NCBI RefSeq assembly: GCF_028682395.1
Contig: NZ_JANHLC010000009.1
Coordinates: forward strand, 181,193-245,192
Length of the DNA stretch: 64,000 nucleotides
DNA from: Pseudomonas putida
GTDB taxonomy: Bacteria > Pseudomonadota > Gammaproteobacteria > Pseudomonadales > Pseudomonadaceae
Reading direction: 5' to 3'
The notes under the pieces were generated by a model. The model did not search any database. It saw only the letters and a program-made list of their open reading frames with translations, and had not been told where the DNA came from. Below are positions 51,354 through 59,085 of this stretch, one piece after another. The position numbers were made by a program, and so were the translations under genes. The first letter of the stretch is position 1; every line of letters starts with the position of its first letter.

Positions 51354-52139
51354 ATGAAAAAAGACTCCCGACGACTTCCGCTATCCGATTGGCAGCTGGA
51401 AGACAGCGCCAGGCTGAAATCCTTGTTCCAGGAAAAGCGTGGAGAGCTGAAACTCACCCAGGAAAAACTCGCCGCTGAATTGGGAGATGGAGTTACTCAG
51501 GGTGCCGTAAGTCATTTCATGAATGGACGCACAGCGCTAAGTGTCAACGCAGTCGTCGTGTTTGCGAGAGCTCTTGGGGTCCCGGTTTCTGACATCAGCC
51601 CCACGCTAGCAGCCCAGATAGAAAAAATGACTCTGGCTCTTCCTGGGAAAATTTCTGCCGACCCTCCCGATAACCGTGCTCCCCCGCGCAGCTTTGACCT
51701 GAAGAATGAGCCGGGCTACACCGGCGTCTTGCAACTGACCGCGCGCGGATCAACTGGAGATGGCGAGGACAATCCCCACATCGAGATTCGGGGCATCCTG
51801 GCATTCAAGTCTGACTGGCTGCGGGCGAACCGGCTCAACCCCAAGCATCTGGATGTGATCTATGCCGAGGGGCACAGCATGGAGCCCACTATCTATAGCA
51901 GGGATGTCCTGCTGATTGATGAATCGAAGATCGAGCCGAAAGACGGACACATCTTCGCGATGCAGAGCGAGTCCAAGGGCACGATCGTGAAACGGCTAGT
52001 GAAGTCCGACTTCGACGGCTGGATCATCCGTAGCGATAACCCGGACAAGGCGCGCTATGGCGATGAGACGCTGCGTGATGGGGAGATCAACGAGGTTCGC
52101 ATTATCGGGCGCGTGGTATGGCGCGGCGGGATGCTGTAA
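51354..52139 (+). CDS. CI-type repressor (XRE plus S24 domain)
   Basis: 261 residues. Helix-turn-helix around 33-62 (LTQEKLAAELGDGVTQGAVS), then a linker and an S24/LexA-like domain with Ser175 in GHSMEP and Lys213 in IVKRL. The expected Ala-Gly or Cys-Gly cleavage site is missing; the aligned region reads ARGSTGDG (130-137). No good Shine-Dalgarno precedes the ATG, and the operator lies close, so it may be translated from a very short leader, as lambda cI is from its maintenance promoter. Confidence 0.92.
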   Translation: MKKDSRRLPLSDWQLEDSARLKSLFQEKRGELKLTQEKLAAELGDGVTQGAVSHFMNGRTALSVNAVVVFARALGVPVSDISPTLAAQIEKMTLALPGKISADPPDNRAPPRSFDLKNEPGYTGVLQLTARGSTGDGEDNPHIEIRGILAFKSDWLRANRLNPKHLDVIYAEGHSMEPTIYSRDVLLIDESKIEPKDGHIFAMQSESKGTIVKRLVKSDFDGWIIRSDNPDKARYGDETLRDGEINEVRIIGRVVWRGGML

Positions 52140-52203
52140 TAGCGGCCACTGTTCTAAGGTCTGCAGCATGGCAAAAAACAACATAAAAAGGAGCTATACT
52201 GGT

Positions 52204-52362
52204 ATGAGCGACAAGCCAAAAAACACACCCGTGCCAAAACCCGCCCAGCAGCCAAGCAGGCCAGTCAAAACCAATGATGGCTGGGGGAAAAGTGAAAGTG
52301 GCCGCGGCCCGAATACCATATCGGAGAGCCGCCCCGTTCCACGCCCACCCCGAGGGGACTGA
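52204..52362 (+). CDS. Proline-rich 52-residue protein, partner of the SLATT-like gene
   Basis: MSDKPKNTPVPKPAQQPSRP, then KTNDGWGKSESGRGPNTISE and a PRPPRGD end: charged, proline-rich and probably disordered. AAGGAG lies ten bases before the ATG. Its stop overlaps the start of the membrane gene (TGATG), so the two are translationally coupled. It starts 65 bases after cI with no terminator between, so it should be expressed in the lysogen. Confidence 0.75.
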   Translation: MSDKPKNTPVPKPAQQPSRPVKTNDGWGKSESGRGPNTISESRPVPRPPRGD

Positions 52363-52904
52363 TGATGGTCGATGCCGATAATCTTAAGATTGAGCTCCAC
52401 GAACTCAGTTTTTATGTACAGCGCAATATTCGATACCACATGCGAAGAGGGGCATTTTTTCTCCGGTGGGGTCGGTTCACCGCTTTTATCGGCATCATCT
52501 TTGGCTCTGCAGCCATAACGTCTTTACTCGCCGGGGCTAGCTCATACGTGACTGGTGCTGCAGCGCTTCTGGTTACAGTCGCTTCGGCCGTTGATCTCGT
52601 TGTTGGTACAGGTCAGCGAGCTTGGCTGCATAACGATTTGCGCAAACGGTACCTGGATATTGAAGCTGAGATGTTTTTAGATGAGCCAGCCTCCCAGGCC
52701 ACCAAGCTACGAGAGTACAAAAGCCGCATTCGAAGAATCGAGGCTGATGAACCCCCTACGCTTCCAGCTCTTGAGATATTGGCTAGGAACGATGTAATCC
52801 GGGCCTTGTATCCAAAAGAAGAAGCAGATAAGAATGTCAGCCAGCTAGGTTGGTTCAAGCGCACCACTGCGCAGTGGTTCGACTGGGACACCTCAGAAGC
52901 CTAG
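52362..52904 (+). CDS. SLATT-like two-helix membrane protein
   Basis: 180 residues: a cytosolic start with basic residues before the membrane (RNIRYHMRRGAFFLRWGR), helix 1 about 38-58 (TAFIGIIFGSAAITSLLAGA), helix 2 about 62-82, then a long cytosolic helical region with RKRYLDIEAEM. This is the plan of SLATT (SMODS and SLOG-associating two-transmembrane) effectors, known from bacterial conflict systems where membrane disruption stops phage growth. No nucleotide synthase is beside it. It lies in the rexAB position of the immunity region. Family assignment is by pattern only. Confidence 0.75.
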   Translation: MMVDADNLKIELHELSFYVQRNIRYHMRRGAFFLRWGRFTAFIGIIFGSAAITSLLAGASSYVTGAAALLVTVASAVDLVVGTGQRAWLHNDLRKRYLDIEAEMFLDEPASQATKLREYKSRIRRIEADEPPTLPALEILARNDVIRALYPKEEADKNVSQLGWFKRTTAQWFDWDTSEA

Positions 52905-52923
52905 CGACGAATGCTCATAACCC

Positions 52924-52952
52924 AATAAGCCCGGCCTAGCGCCGGGCTTATT
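52924..52952 (+). terminator. Terminator after the SLATT-like gene (first)
   Basis: AATAAGCCCGGC (52924-52935) pairs with GCCGGGCTTATT (52941-52952), a 12-base stem with a 5-base loop, followed by GTTT. It lies 20 bases after the stop codon. Confidence 0.8.
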
Positions 52953-52982
52953 GTTTCTGCCCTCCCCGATCTGAATCCGTAG

Positions 52983-53005
52983 CCCGCCACTGAGCGGGTT
53001 TTTTT
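52983..53005 (+). terminator. Terminator after the SLATT-like gene (second)
   Basis: CCCGC (52983-52987) and GCGGG (52994-52998) form a short stem followed by seven T's (52999-53005). Together with the first terminator it insulates the cI operon from the left operator. Confidence 0.8.
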
Positions 53006-53022
53006 GTGCTTGATGAAAAATA

Positions 53023-53064
53023 CATGACCGCCGGTATTGACCGCTAACAATACCGACGGTATTG
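53023..53064. promoter_or_regulatory. Left operator region
   Basis: CATGACCGCCGGTATTG (53023-53039) repeats the first right operator almost exactly, and ACAATACCGACGGTATTGT (53047-53065) is a perfect 19-base palindrome. Spacing between centres is 25 bases, as in the right operator. It should repress the plus-strand early-left promoter. Confidence 0.85.
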
Positions 53065-53115
53065 TTCACTCCATCGAGTCACCCAACAGGGACTCGCCAG
53101 GGCCTCACAGCCCGC

Positions 53116-53127
53116 CGCTCTTTAACA
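53116..53127 (+). promoter_or_regulatory. boxA element in the early-left leader
   Basis: CGCTCTTTAACA matches the boxA consensus recognised by NusB/NusE, about 50 bases downstream of the left operators. It suggests N-like or host Nus antitermination of the early-left transcript. From here to 53298 I see no gene. Confidence 0.7.
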
Positions 53128-53298
53128 GCACGGGAACCTCGCAGATCGATCCCCAGTAATGGGCACAGCGCGAGCAATAAATTCGATCTCCACGCCAGCT
53201 CTGGAACTGGCCGTGCTCACCAGATGTGAGTACGCGAAACCACGCAAGCCGGTCGGCGAAGAACACCGTCCACGAAATGTGTGACGCCGGCCAGAGAT

Positions 53299-53406
53299 AT
53301 GAATCGGGCGATGCGCGTGGTGGAGAAACGAACTAAGGCAAATTTTGCACGGGTTCAATTGGACAGCATCACTGAGCAGCCTTCTCGCGAGGGCTGCTTG
53401 GGATGA
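53299..53406 (+). CDS. 35-residue early peptide (possible)
   Basis: MNRAMRVVEKRTKANFARVQ then LDSITEQPSREGCLG. CCAGAGAT precedes the ATG as a weak ribosome-binding site. The basic composition and the position as first reading frame after boxA are suggestive of a regulatory peptide, but nothing else supports it. Confidence 0.35.
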   Translation: MNRAMRVVEKRTKANFARVQLDSITEQPSREGCLG

Positions 53407-53423
53407 TTACCGGAGGAAGTGAA

Positions 53424-53678
53424 ATGCCTAAGTACATGCTCGACTACATCCGGCTTTGCCAAGAGTGCAGCCTGGATCTGCGCACGATCGGCAACATGAT
53501 CAGCATCGTGATTCCAGCTCTGCAGCGTGAAGCAACAGCGCTTCGCCGCGCCGTGAGCGAGTTCGCCGGGGTCTTCCCTGAGGTTGAGCAGGACGCCGAA
53601 CTGCTGGAGCCGGCCATACGGGCCGGAATTCAGCGCTGCCGGCCTCAGCCACACCAGCAAGACTTGTTCGCAGCATGA
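53424..53678 (+). CDS. Small early protein (84 residues)
   Basis: ATG at 53424 preceded by CCGGAGGAAGTGAA. MPKYMLDYIRLCQECSLDLR, then helical IGNMISIVIPALQREATALR, ending PHQQDLFAA. Helical; no family recognised. First well-supported gene of the early-left operon. Confidence 0.65.
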   Translation: MPKYMLDYIRLCQECSLDLRTIGNMISIVIPALQREATALRRAVSEFAGVFPEVEQDAELLEPAIRAGIQRCRPQPHQQDLFAA

Positions 53679-53745
53679 CGGGCCTTTTCACTGATGCCCA
53701 TCCAGAGCGGTGGGCAGCGGGAAAATCACCGAACGGAGCAACACT

Positions 53746-53925
53746 ATGACTCGCGCTGAATTTGAAGACACAGAAGGCATCGCCATCGCGGCAATGCTCG
53801 GCCTGCTTGCCAATCAGACACCTCTTTCCCCTGATGAGGTCGCTGTGAACGCATTTGACTATGCAGAGGCGCTAGTGGCTGAGCGCAAAAAGCGCATTGG
53901 TGAAAAACCTCCATACGACTGCTGA
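53746..53925 (+). CDS. Small early protein (59 residues)
   Basis: MTRAEFEDTEGIAIAAMLGL, then PLSPDEVAVNAFDYAEALVA and a Lys-rich end. CGGAGC lies upstream. Helical, acidic N-terminus; unknown function. The 230 bases after it hold only a small hairpin CCCGAGG/CCTCGGG near 54060-54076 and no gene. Confidence 0.65.
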   Translation: MTRAEFEDTEGIAIAAMLGLLANQTPLSPDEVAVNAFDYAEALVAERKKRIGEKPPYDC

Positions 53926-54155
53926 TCAACCAGCGCCACGACAGCCTGTCGATAACTGCCCGAGCACCTGCGTGCCGAAGCGCAGGCTGCATCGGGATGT
54001 GATCTGAATGCCCCGTGGCGAGGGCTACACGGCTGGACGGGTGACCCGCACCTGAAAGGCCCGAGGCGACCTCGGGTGAGTCGCTGATGCTGGAAGTCGC
54101 TACCAGCCAGATCACACCCCAATGCAGCAACCCTCCCCCGACAAGGAAAAGCCCC

Positions 54156-54758
54156 ATGCAACCAATCCAACTGACCACCTATACCCGCGGCGATCTGATG
54201 ATCAGCAGCCCTGACGAAGCTGTTGTGCTGAAGCTGGCAACCCTGGCGATTGGCGTTAAGCCTGCTCCAGCTGCAAACGATATTCCATCCATCGGCGAGT
54301 ACTGGCCCGGTGAAGGCGGCGTTTATGCCGGCGTGATGCGCGGCGAGAACGGCAGCCCTGACTACCGCCTGATCGTTCCTATCCATGAGTCGGTCAAGGG
54401 TAAGAAGCTGGCCTACGGCGGCCGCGAAGTCGACGAGCCAGAGGCCGCAAGTCGCCGTGATGGCCTGGCCAACACTCTGCACTTGGTTGAAGGCTCCAGC
54501 CAGGACCACCCAGCCGCGAAGTGGTGCAACGAGCTGACCATTGAAGGCCACAACGACCTGTACCTGCCGGCCATTGACGAGCTGGCTCTGTGCATGGCGA
54601 CCGTACCCGAGCTGTTCGAGAAAGCCTGGCATGCCAGCAGCTCGCAGCGCTCTGCCGACAACGCATTCTACATGTACTTCGAAGGTGGCGGTCAGGGCTA
54701 CTACGGCAAGCTCTACGAGTGTTTCGTCCGCCCCGTCCGCAGATTGCCTATTCGCTAA
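54156..54758 (+). CDS. DUF1566-like early protein
   Basis: 200 residues from the ATG at 54156 with AAGGAAAAGCCCC upstream. SIGEYWPGEGGVYAGVMRGE, EGHNDLYLPAIDELALCMAT, then WHASSSQRSADNAFYMYFEG is the pattern of Lcl/DUF1566-type beta proteins found in phage and bacterial genomes. The role in the phage is unknown. Confidence 0.78.
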   Translation: MQPIQLTTYTRGDLMISSPDEAVVLKLATLAIGVKPAPAANDIPSIGEYWPGEGGVYAGVMRGENGSPDYRLIVPIHESVKGKKLAYGGREVDEPEAASRRDGLANTLHLVEGSSQDHPAAKWCNELTIEGHNDLYLPAIDELALCMATVPELFEKAWHASSSQRSADNAFYMYFEGGGQGYYGKLYECFVRPVRRLPIR

Positions 54759-54872
54759 TTCATTAATTGCTTTTGCTTTGCAGGCGAATCGCGGGGCTGC
54801 TCACAGTACGAGCAGCCAGTCCTGATACACGCTGGGTAGTGCCAGCCGCCTGCTTAAGCAATTGGAGTCCGC

Positions 54873-55016
54873 ATGCTTCAGATATTCCTGATCGGCGCAG
54901 CGCTCAGCCACATGCGGCCAGAACCGCAATCTGAAAGCGGACTGCCAACCGATCCCTTGCGCTGCCATCGTGAGCGCTGGCGTTGTACCAGCGGGGTCGC
55001 GGCGTTCTGGCGCTGA
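54873..55016 (+). CDS. Small early reading frame (47 residues, possible)
   Basis: MLQIFLIGAALSHMRPEPQS, then an Arg- and Cys-containing end (RCHRERWRCTSG). TTGGAG stands eight bases before the ATG. No family recognised; it fills part of an otherwise empty 430-base gap. Confidence 0.35.
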   Translation: MLQIFLIGAALSHMRPEPQSESGLPTDPLRCHRERWRCTSGVAAFWR

Positions 55017-55050
55017 CGGTCCCGCCAAAAAACTCAAACCACTGCATCCG

Positions 55051-55077
55051 AAAGGCCCGAACGTCCAACGGGCCTTT
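55051..55077 (+). terminator. Weak terminator-like hairpin
   Basis: AAAGGCCCG (55051-55059) pairs with CGGGCCTTT (55069-55077), followed by CTCTATT. A partial stop within the early-left operon is possible. Confidence 0.5.
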
Positions 55078-55187
55078 CTCTATTCCACCTCTATTACGTC
55101 AGCACTCACCCTGCGCCCATCGGCAACCAGCGGGAGGCATGAGTGTTGACGAATAAAGGTGAACAACCCGCCACCCTGGAGGCGCCC

Positions 55188-55604
55188 ATGTCAGCACTAC
55201 AAAGAGCCCAATGGCGTTATGACAACGCCGAACCGGAAGATACCTCTACCGCTGATGAGGCGGCTCAAGCCTGGATTGAAGACAAGGCCGAGCAGTTGGT
55301 CGCCGGCGTGGATGTGCTGATCAGGCCGCGCTTCGGGGCACCGGTTGGCGTTCGTCAAAACCAGTTTGAGGCCAAGGTCGCCGAACACCTTTGGTCGCTA
55401 CAAGAGGCTGAGAAGGACGACCTTCTGGCCCAGGCCAGGCTTCTGCTCCAGGCCAGCTCTGGCGCATCAGTGAAGAGCATGATCGACGATGTAGTCGGCC
55501 CAAGCGATCACCCTCGCGGGAAGCTCTACGAGATCGCCGAGACGATGCTTGGGCAGTACGCCCAGGCCGGTCTTGAAGCCGACGCCGAGGACAACGAACT
55601 GTGA
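55188..55604 (+). CDS. Hypothetical early protein (138 residues)
   Basis: I chose the ATG at 55188 (MSALQRAQWRYDNAEPEDTS), preceded by TGGAGGCGCCC; a GTG at 55143, also with GGGAGG upstream, would add 15 residues. Helical and acidic: AAQAWIEDKAEQLVAGVDVL, then LYEIAETMLGQYAQAGLEAD. Its last codons overlap the next GTG. Unknown function. Confidence 0.7.
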   Translation: MSALQRAQWRYDNAEPEDTSTADEAAQAWIEDKAEQLVAGVDVLIRPRFGAPVGVRQNQFEAKVAEHLWSLQEAEKDDLLAQARLLLQASSGASVKSMIDDVVGPSDHPRGKLYEIAETMLGQYAQAGLEADAEDNEL

Positions 55605-55792
55605 GCCCGCACATCCTGATCGATGAGGCCCTCTACAGCCTTGAGCATCCAGACAGCCCGTCAGGAAACAGCATTCTGGTTCAGCGACTCATCACCAGGA
55701 TGATGACTGACGAGCTCATCACCATTGAGGAGTTCAACCACTACTGCCGGCGCCTTCTAAGGCAGTGCCGGCAGTGCAAGGAGGCGGCATGA
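55601..55792 (+). CDS. Small early protein (63 residues)
   Basis: Starts at GTG 55601, overlapping the previous stop (GTGA). SPHILIDEALYSLEHPDSPS, then RLITRMMTDELITIEEFNHY and a Cys-containing end. Helical; coupled translation on both sides. Unknown function. Confidence 0.6.
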   Translation: MSPHILIDEALYSLEHPDSPSGNSILVQRLITRMMTDELITIEEFNHYCRRLLRQCRQCKEAA

Positions 55793-55926
55793 CAATCGTA
55801 GCTGGCTCATTTAAAGGAATCACCGAGGCCCTGAGGAATCAGGGCTTCTTGTTTCTGGTAGACGTGAAATGGATCGAGCAGCCCTGCAAGTGTGCGGGTC
55901 GCTGGACGTGCAAGGTGAGCGTATGA
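55789..55926 (+). CDS. Small early protein (45 residues)
   Basis: MTIVAGSFKGITEALRNQGF, then KWIEQPCKCAGRWTCKVSV, with three cysteines. The start overlaps the previous stop (ATGA) and the stop overlaps the next start, which supports translation. Unknown function. Confidence 0.55.
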   Translation: MTIVAGSFKGITEALRNQGFLFLVDVKWIEQPCKCAGRWTCKVSV

Positions 55927-56165
55927 GCATGATTTGCGGAAGCTGCAACCAAACAGGTATTCGCTGGGTCGGGCCGTTCAGTAATTTGACCCATACCGAA
56001 TGCCCGCACTGCGGCGGCACCAACTGCCAGTTGGCCGAGCGGACAGATCCGGAAGAGCATGAGACGGCAACCTGTGGTTGCGACGCCCAGGGCGAGGTGA
56101 ACTACGACGACGGCACGGAGCGCCGCTACTACTGCTACAGCGCCTTGTCGATATGCTCGCCATGA
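55923..56165 (+). CDS. Small zinc-ribbon-like protein (80 residues)
   Basis: MSMICGSCNQTGIRWVGPFS, then ECPHCGGTNCQL and a CGC: two CxxC knuckles of a zinc ribbon at the N-terminus, as in DnaJ-type or phage zinc-finger proteins. Coupled to both neighbours. A regulatory or protein-binding role is inference. Confidence 0.65.
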   Translation: MSMICGSCNQTGIRWVGPFSNLTHTECPHCGGTNCQLAERTDPEEHETATCGCDAQGEVNYDDGTERRYYCYSALSICSP

Positions 56166-56275
56166 GCCGCCAGCAACTACGCCGCGCTGCCTACTGGCGC
56201 GGATCTGCAATCGCCCTCTCCATCTTCACAGTCTGGATGCTGATCAGCGCTCTCGCTGGCCAGATCACCTCTTAA
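56162..56275 (+). CDS. Single-pass membrane peptide (37 residues)
   Basis: MSRQQLRRAAYWRGSAIALS continuing IFTVWMLISALAGQITS: a basic N-terminus and one transmembrane helix. It overlaps the zinc-ribbon stop by 4 bases. Unknown function. Confidence 0.5.
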   Translation: MSRQQLRRAAYWRGSAIALSIFTVWMLISALAGQITS

Positions 56276-56318
56276 CCAACACCTTCAATCGCTGCGAGCA
56301 TCGCGGCAAGGATTCCCC

Positions 56319-57476
56319 ATGTCCGCACAACAGCAAGTCATCACGATCGACGACATCAGCGCTGAAAACGCACCGGCCATCTACGTCGCCGGCGGCCTCA
56401 GCCAGTTCTTCGACGCGGTGAAGGCCGAAGTCACCGGCGAGGTACCCGATCTGACCACCCGCAAGGGCCGCGAGCGCATTGCTTCTCTGGCTGCGACGGT
56501 TAGCAAATCAAAAAAGGCAGTCGAAACACCCGGTCGCGACTACCTGAAGCGCCTCAAGGAAATGCCAAAGGTGGTCGAAGCTGAGCTACGCGAGTTCGTG
56601 ACCAAGATGGACAGCTTGCGCGATGCCACCCGCCAGCCTCTGACGGAGTGGGAAGAGGCCGAGCAGGCCCGCAAGGACAAGCACGTTGACGGCATTCAGG
56701 CCATCAAGGACCTGGCCGTTTTCGAAGCGACCCCGGCCGCTGACCACGTGGCCAAAATCATCGCCGACCTTGAGTCGGTCGAAATCAACGATTCCTGGGA
56801 AGAGTTCCTCGCCGAAGCTGCCCAGGTGAAAGATCAGACTCTTGCAAAGCTGCGCGCCCTGCTTGCCGAGCGAACCACCTACGAAGCCGAACAGGCCGAG
56901 CTGGTGCGCCTGCGTGCCGAGGCAGAAGCACAAGCCCAGCGCGACCGAGATGCAGAAATTGCCCGGGTCGCCGCCGAGCAAGCCCGACTCCAAGTCGAAC
57001 AGCTGGCCCAGGCAGAACGCGAAGCTGCCGCACGGCGTGAACAGGAACTGCTGGACCAGGCCGCAGCCGCACAGCGCGCCACTGAACAGGCAGCGCGCGA
57101 CGCCGAGGCAGCAGCAGAGCGCCAGCGCCTGCAACTGCAGCTCCAGGCTGAGCAGGCAGAGCGTCAAGCAGCGCAGGCCAAGGCCGACCAGGTCGCTGCG
57201 GAGCAACGTGCCGAGCAGAACCGGATCGATGCAGAGGCGCGTCAGGCCAAAGCGGTCGAGCAGGCACGACTCGATGAACTGGCTCGCCAGAAAGCAGCCG
57301 CTGACGAGCTCCTTCGAAAGGAGAAGCTGCGGGAAGCCGATAAGGCCCACAAAGGGGCCATCTACAAGGCCGCAAAAGAGGCCTTCATGCATCACGGCAT
57401 GACCGAAGACTGTGCCCGCCTGGCTGTGAAGCTGATCGCGAGCAACTTCATCCCTGCCGTCAAAATCGAATATTGA
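56319..57476 (+). CDS. DUF1351-like coiled-coil protein of the recombination operon
   Basis: 385 residues. The N-terminal 130 (ITIDDISAENAPAIYVAGGL, RIASLAATVSKSKKAVETPG) match DUF1351-type proteins found before phage recombinases. Residues about 190-345 are an unbroken Ala/Glu/Gln/Arg coiled coil. It ends EDCARLAVKLIASNFIPAVK. It may bind single-stranded-DNA annealing partners; that is inference. It is followed after 7 bases by erf. Confidence 0.78.
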   Translation: MSAQQQVITIDDISAENAPAIYVAGGLSQFFDAVKAEVTGEVPDLTTRKGRERIASLAATVSKSKKAVETPGRDYLKRLKEMPKVVEAELREFVTKMDSLRDATRQPLTEWEEAEQARKDKHVDGIQAIKDLAVFEATPAADHVAKIIADLESVEINDSWEEFLAEAAQVKDQTLAKLRALLAERTTYEAEQAELVRLRAEAEAQAQRDRDAEIARVAAEQARLQVEQLAQAEREAAARREQELLDQAAAAQRATEQAARDAEAAAERQRLQLQLQAEQAERQAAQAKADQVAAEQRAEQNRIDAEARQAKAVEQARLDELARQKAAADELLRKEKLREADKAHKGAIYKAAKEAFMHHGMTEDCARLAVKLIASNFIPAVKIEY

Positions 57477-57483
57477 GGTCGTC

Positions 57484-58245
57484 ATGAGCACCGAGATCAT
57501 CATGCCCGAGCAACGCCGCCAGGCAGTGGCGACCATCTCTACTGACAACAGCATCATGGCGGTCATCAGCCGGGCCGCCGCCGACCCAACCTGCGATATC
57601 GAGAAAATGGAGCGGCTCTTGGCGATGCATGAGCGGATGCAAGCCAAGACAGCAGAAGCTGCCTTCAACGCAGCGATGGCGCAGATGCAGTGTGAAATCC
57701 CAACGGTCGCCCATGGCGCGCTCAACGAACACACCGACAAAACCTACGCCACCCTCGACGACATCAACGTGAGGCTCAAGCCGATCATGCAGGCCCACGG
57801 CTTCGCGATCAGCTTCAAGGTTGATCACGTCGCCGCCGGGGTGAACGTGACTGGCATCCTGATGCACCGAGATGGCCATCGCGAACAGACCACCATGCTG
57901 CTGCCGCTGGATATCGGCAAAGGCCGCAACGCGGTTCAGGCGGTCGGCTCGTCAACTACCTACGGCAAGCGTTACGTCATGTGCGCCCTTCTCAACATCA
58001 CAACTGGCGACCCGCGCGATCAGGACGACGATGGCCAGGCCGCCGAGGTGCCGCCGACCATCACCGAAAACCAGGCACGCCAGCTACAGGCGCTGCTCGA
58101 CAAGTGCAGCGAAAAGGCCAAGGGCGCATTCGCTGGCATGTACGGCACCACAGCAGACGTGGCCAAGACGGACTTCGACCGGGTCTTGGGTCAGCTCACC
58201 AAATCAGCCGCAAACGCGGAGGCTCAACATGCAAATCATCAGTGA
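57484..58245 (+). CDS. erf: ERF family single-strand annealing protein
   Basis: 253 residues. The ERF core is clear: AAFNAAMAQMQCEIPTVAHG, KTYATLDDINVRLKPIMQAH, then VGSSTTYGKRYVMCALLNIT. It anneals complementary strands during phage recombination, working with the YqaJ nuclease encoded next, whose start overlaps its end by 17 bases. Confidence 0.92.
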   Translation: MSTEIIMPEQRRQAVATISTDNSIMAVISRAAADPTCDIEKMERLLAMHERMQAKTAEAAFNAAMAQMQCEIPTVAHGALNEHTDKTYATLDDINVRLKPIMQAHGFAISFKVDHVAAGVNVTGILMHRDGHREQTTMLLPLDIGKGRNAVQAVGSSTTYGKRYVMCALLNITTGDPRDQDDDGQAAEVPPTITENQARQLQALLDKCSEKAKGAFAGMYGTTADVAKTDFDRVLGQLTKSAANAEAQHANHQ

Positions 58246-58846
58246 TGTTGCACAAGGCACCCAGGCCTGGCTCGATCTGCGCCTGGGCATCGTGACCTGC
58301 TCCGAGCTGGACAGCCTGCTAGTGAACGGCAAGGGCGAGGCAGGATTCGGCGCCGGCGCGTTCACGTACATGAACACTCTCATCGGCGAGCGAATCACTG
58401 GCGAGGCGGCTGACACGTTCCAAGGCAATCGCCACACCGAGCGCGGCCATGAATACGAAGGGGTCGCCCGCGGGCTGTACGAAGAGCGGGAGGATGTCCG
58501 GGTTAAGGAAGTTGGGATCATCCTGAACTACGGCATCGGCTATTCGCCTGACTCCCTGATCGGCGACAACGGCCTGATCGAGATCAAGACCAAACTGCCG
58601 AAGCTGCAGGTCGAGGTGATTCTAGGCGGCGAGATCCCGAAGGAGCACGTTGCCCAGTGCCAGGGCGGCCTATGGGTATCAGAGCGCGAGTGGATCGACT
58701 TCGTCTGCTACTGGCCGGGTATGCCAATGTTCGTGAAGCGCGCCTACCGGGACGAAGCGATGATTCGCAAGTTGAAAGAGCGAGTGAAGACGTTCTACGA
58801 AATCCTCGACGATCGCATGAACCAAGTCCTGGGGATCGCAGCATGA
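58229..58846 (+). CDS. YqaJ-type viral recombinase/exonuclease
   Basis: 205 residues. QGTQAWLDLRLGIVTCSELD at the start, then HEYEGVARGLYEE, GYSPDSLIGDNGLIEIKTKL (the Asp, Glu and Lys of the PD-(D/E)xK core) and HVAQCQGGLWVS. It should resect double-strand ends for ERF. Confidence 0.9.
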   Translation: MQIISDVAQGTQAWLDLRLGIVTCSELDSLLVNGKGEAGFGAGAFTYMNTLIGERITGEAADTFQGNRHTERGHEYEGVARGLYEEREDVRVKEVGIILNYGIGYSPDSLIGDNGLIEIKTKLPKLQVEVILGGEIPKEHVAQCQGGLWVSEREWIDFVCYWPGMPMFVKRAYRDEAMIRKLKERVKTFYEILDDRMNQVLGIAA

Positions 58847-59085
58847 TCAGCAACCACCTCAACCTGGTCGAGCAGCAGCGGCAAAGCGCCGATGCGATAT
58901 CGGCCCAAGTGGCCAAGTTTCTCGCGGCCGGCGGAAAGATCGCTCAGCTAAAGAGCCCGCCGCGCAACCCGCTACCGCCTCCCCGCTCGAAGAAAATAGA
59001 CCCTGAAACGGTCCTCAAGCGAAAACCCAAAGGCCTGAACCTGGCTGAGCGCCAGGCGCTGCGCAAAATGGCGGACTCACTATGA
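58843..59085 (+). CDS. Small basic protein (80 residues)
   Basis: Start overlaps the nuclease stop (ATGA). MISNHLNLVEQQRQSADAIS, then a Pro/Lys-rich stretch (SPPRNPLPPPRSKKID) and an end KGLNLAERQALRKMADSL. Unknown function; perhaps nucleic-acid binding. Confidence 0.6.
   Translation: MISNHLNLVEQQRQSADAISAQVAKFLAAGGKIAQLKSPPRNPLPPPRSKKIDPETVLKRKPKGLNLAERQALRKMADSL

Noticed and set aside
56586..57740. A 384-codon minus-strand frame over the DUF1351-like gene
   Set aside because: It is Leu/Cys-rich antisense of a low-complexity coiled coil and crosses into erf; a shadow frame.
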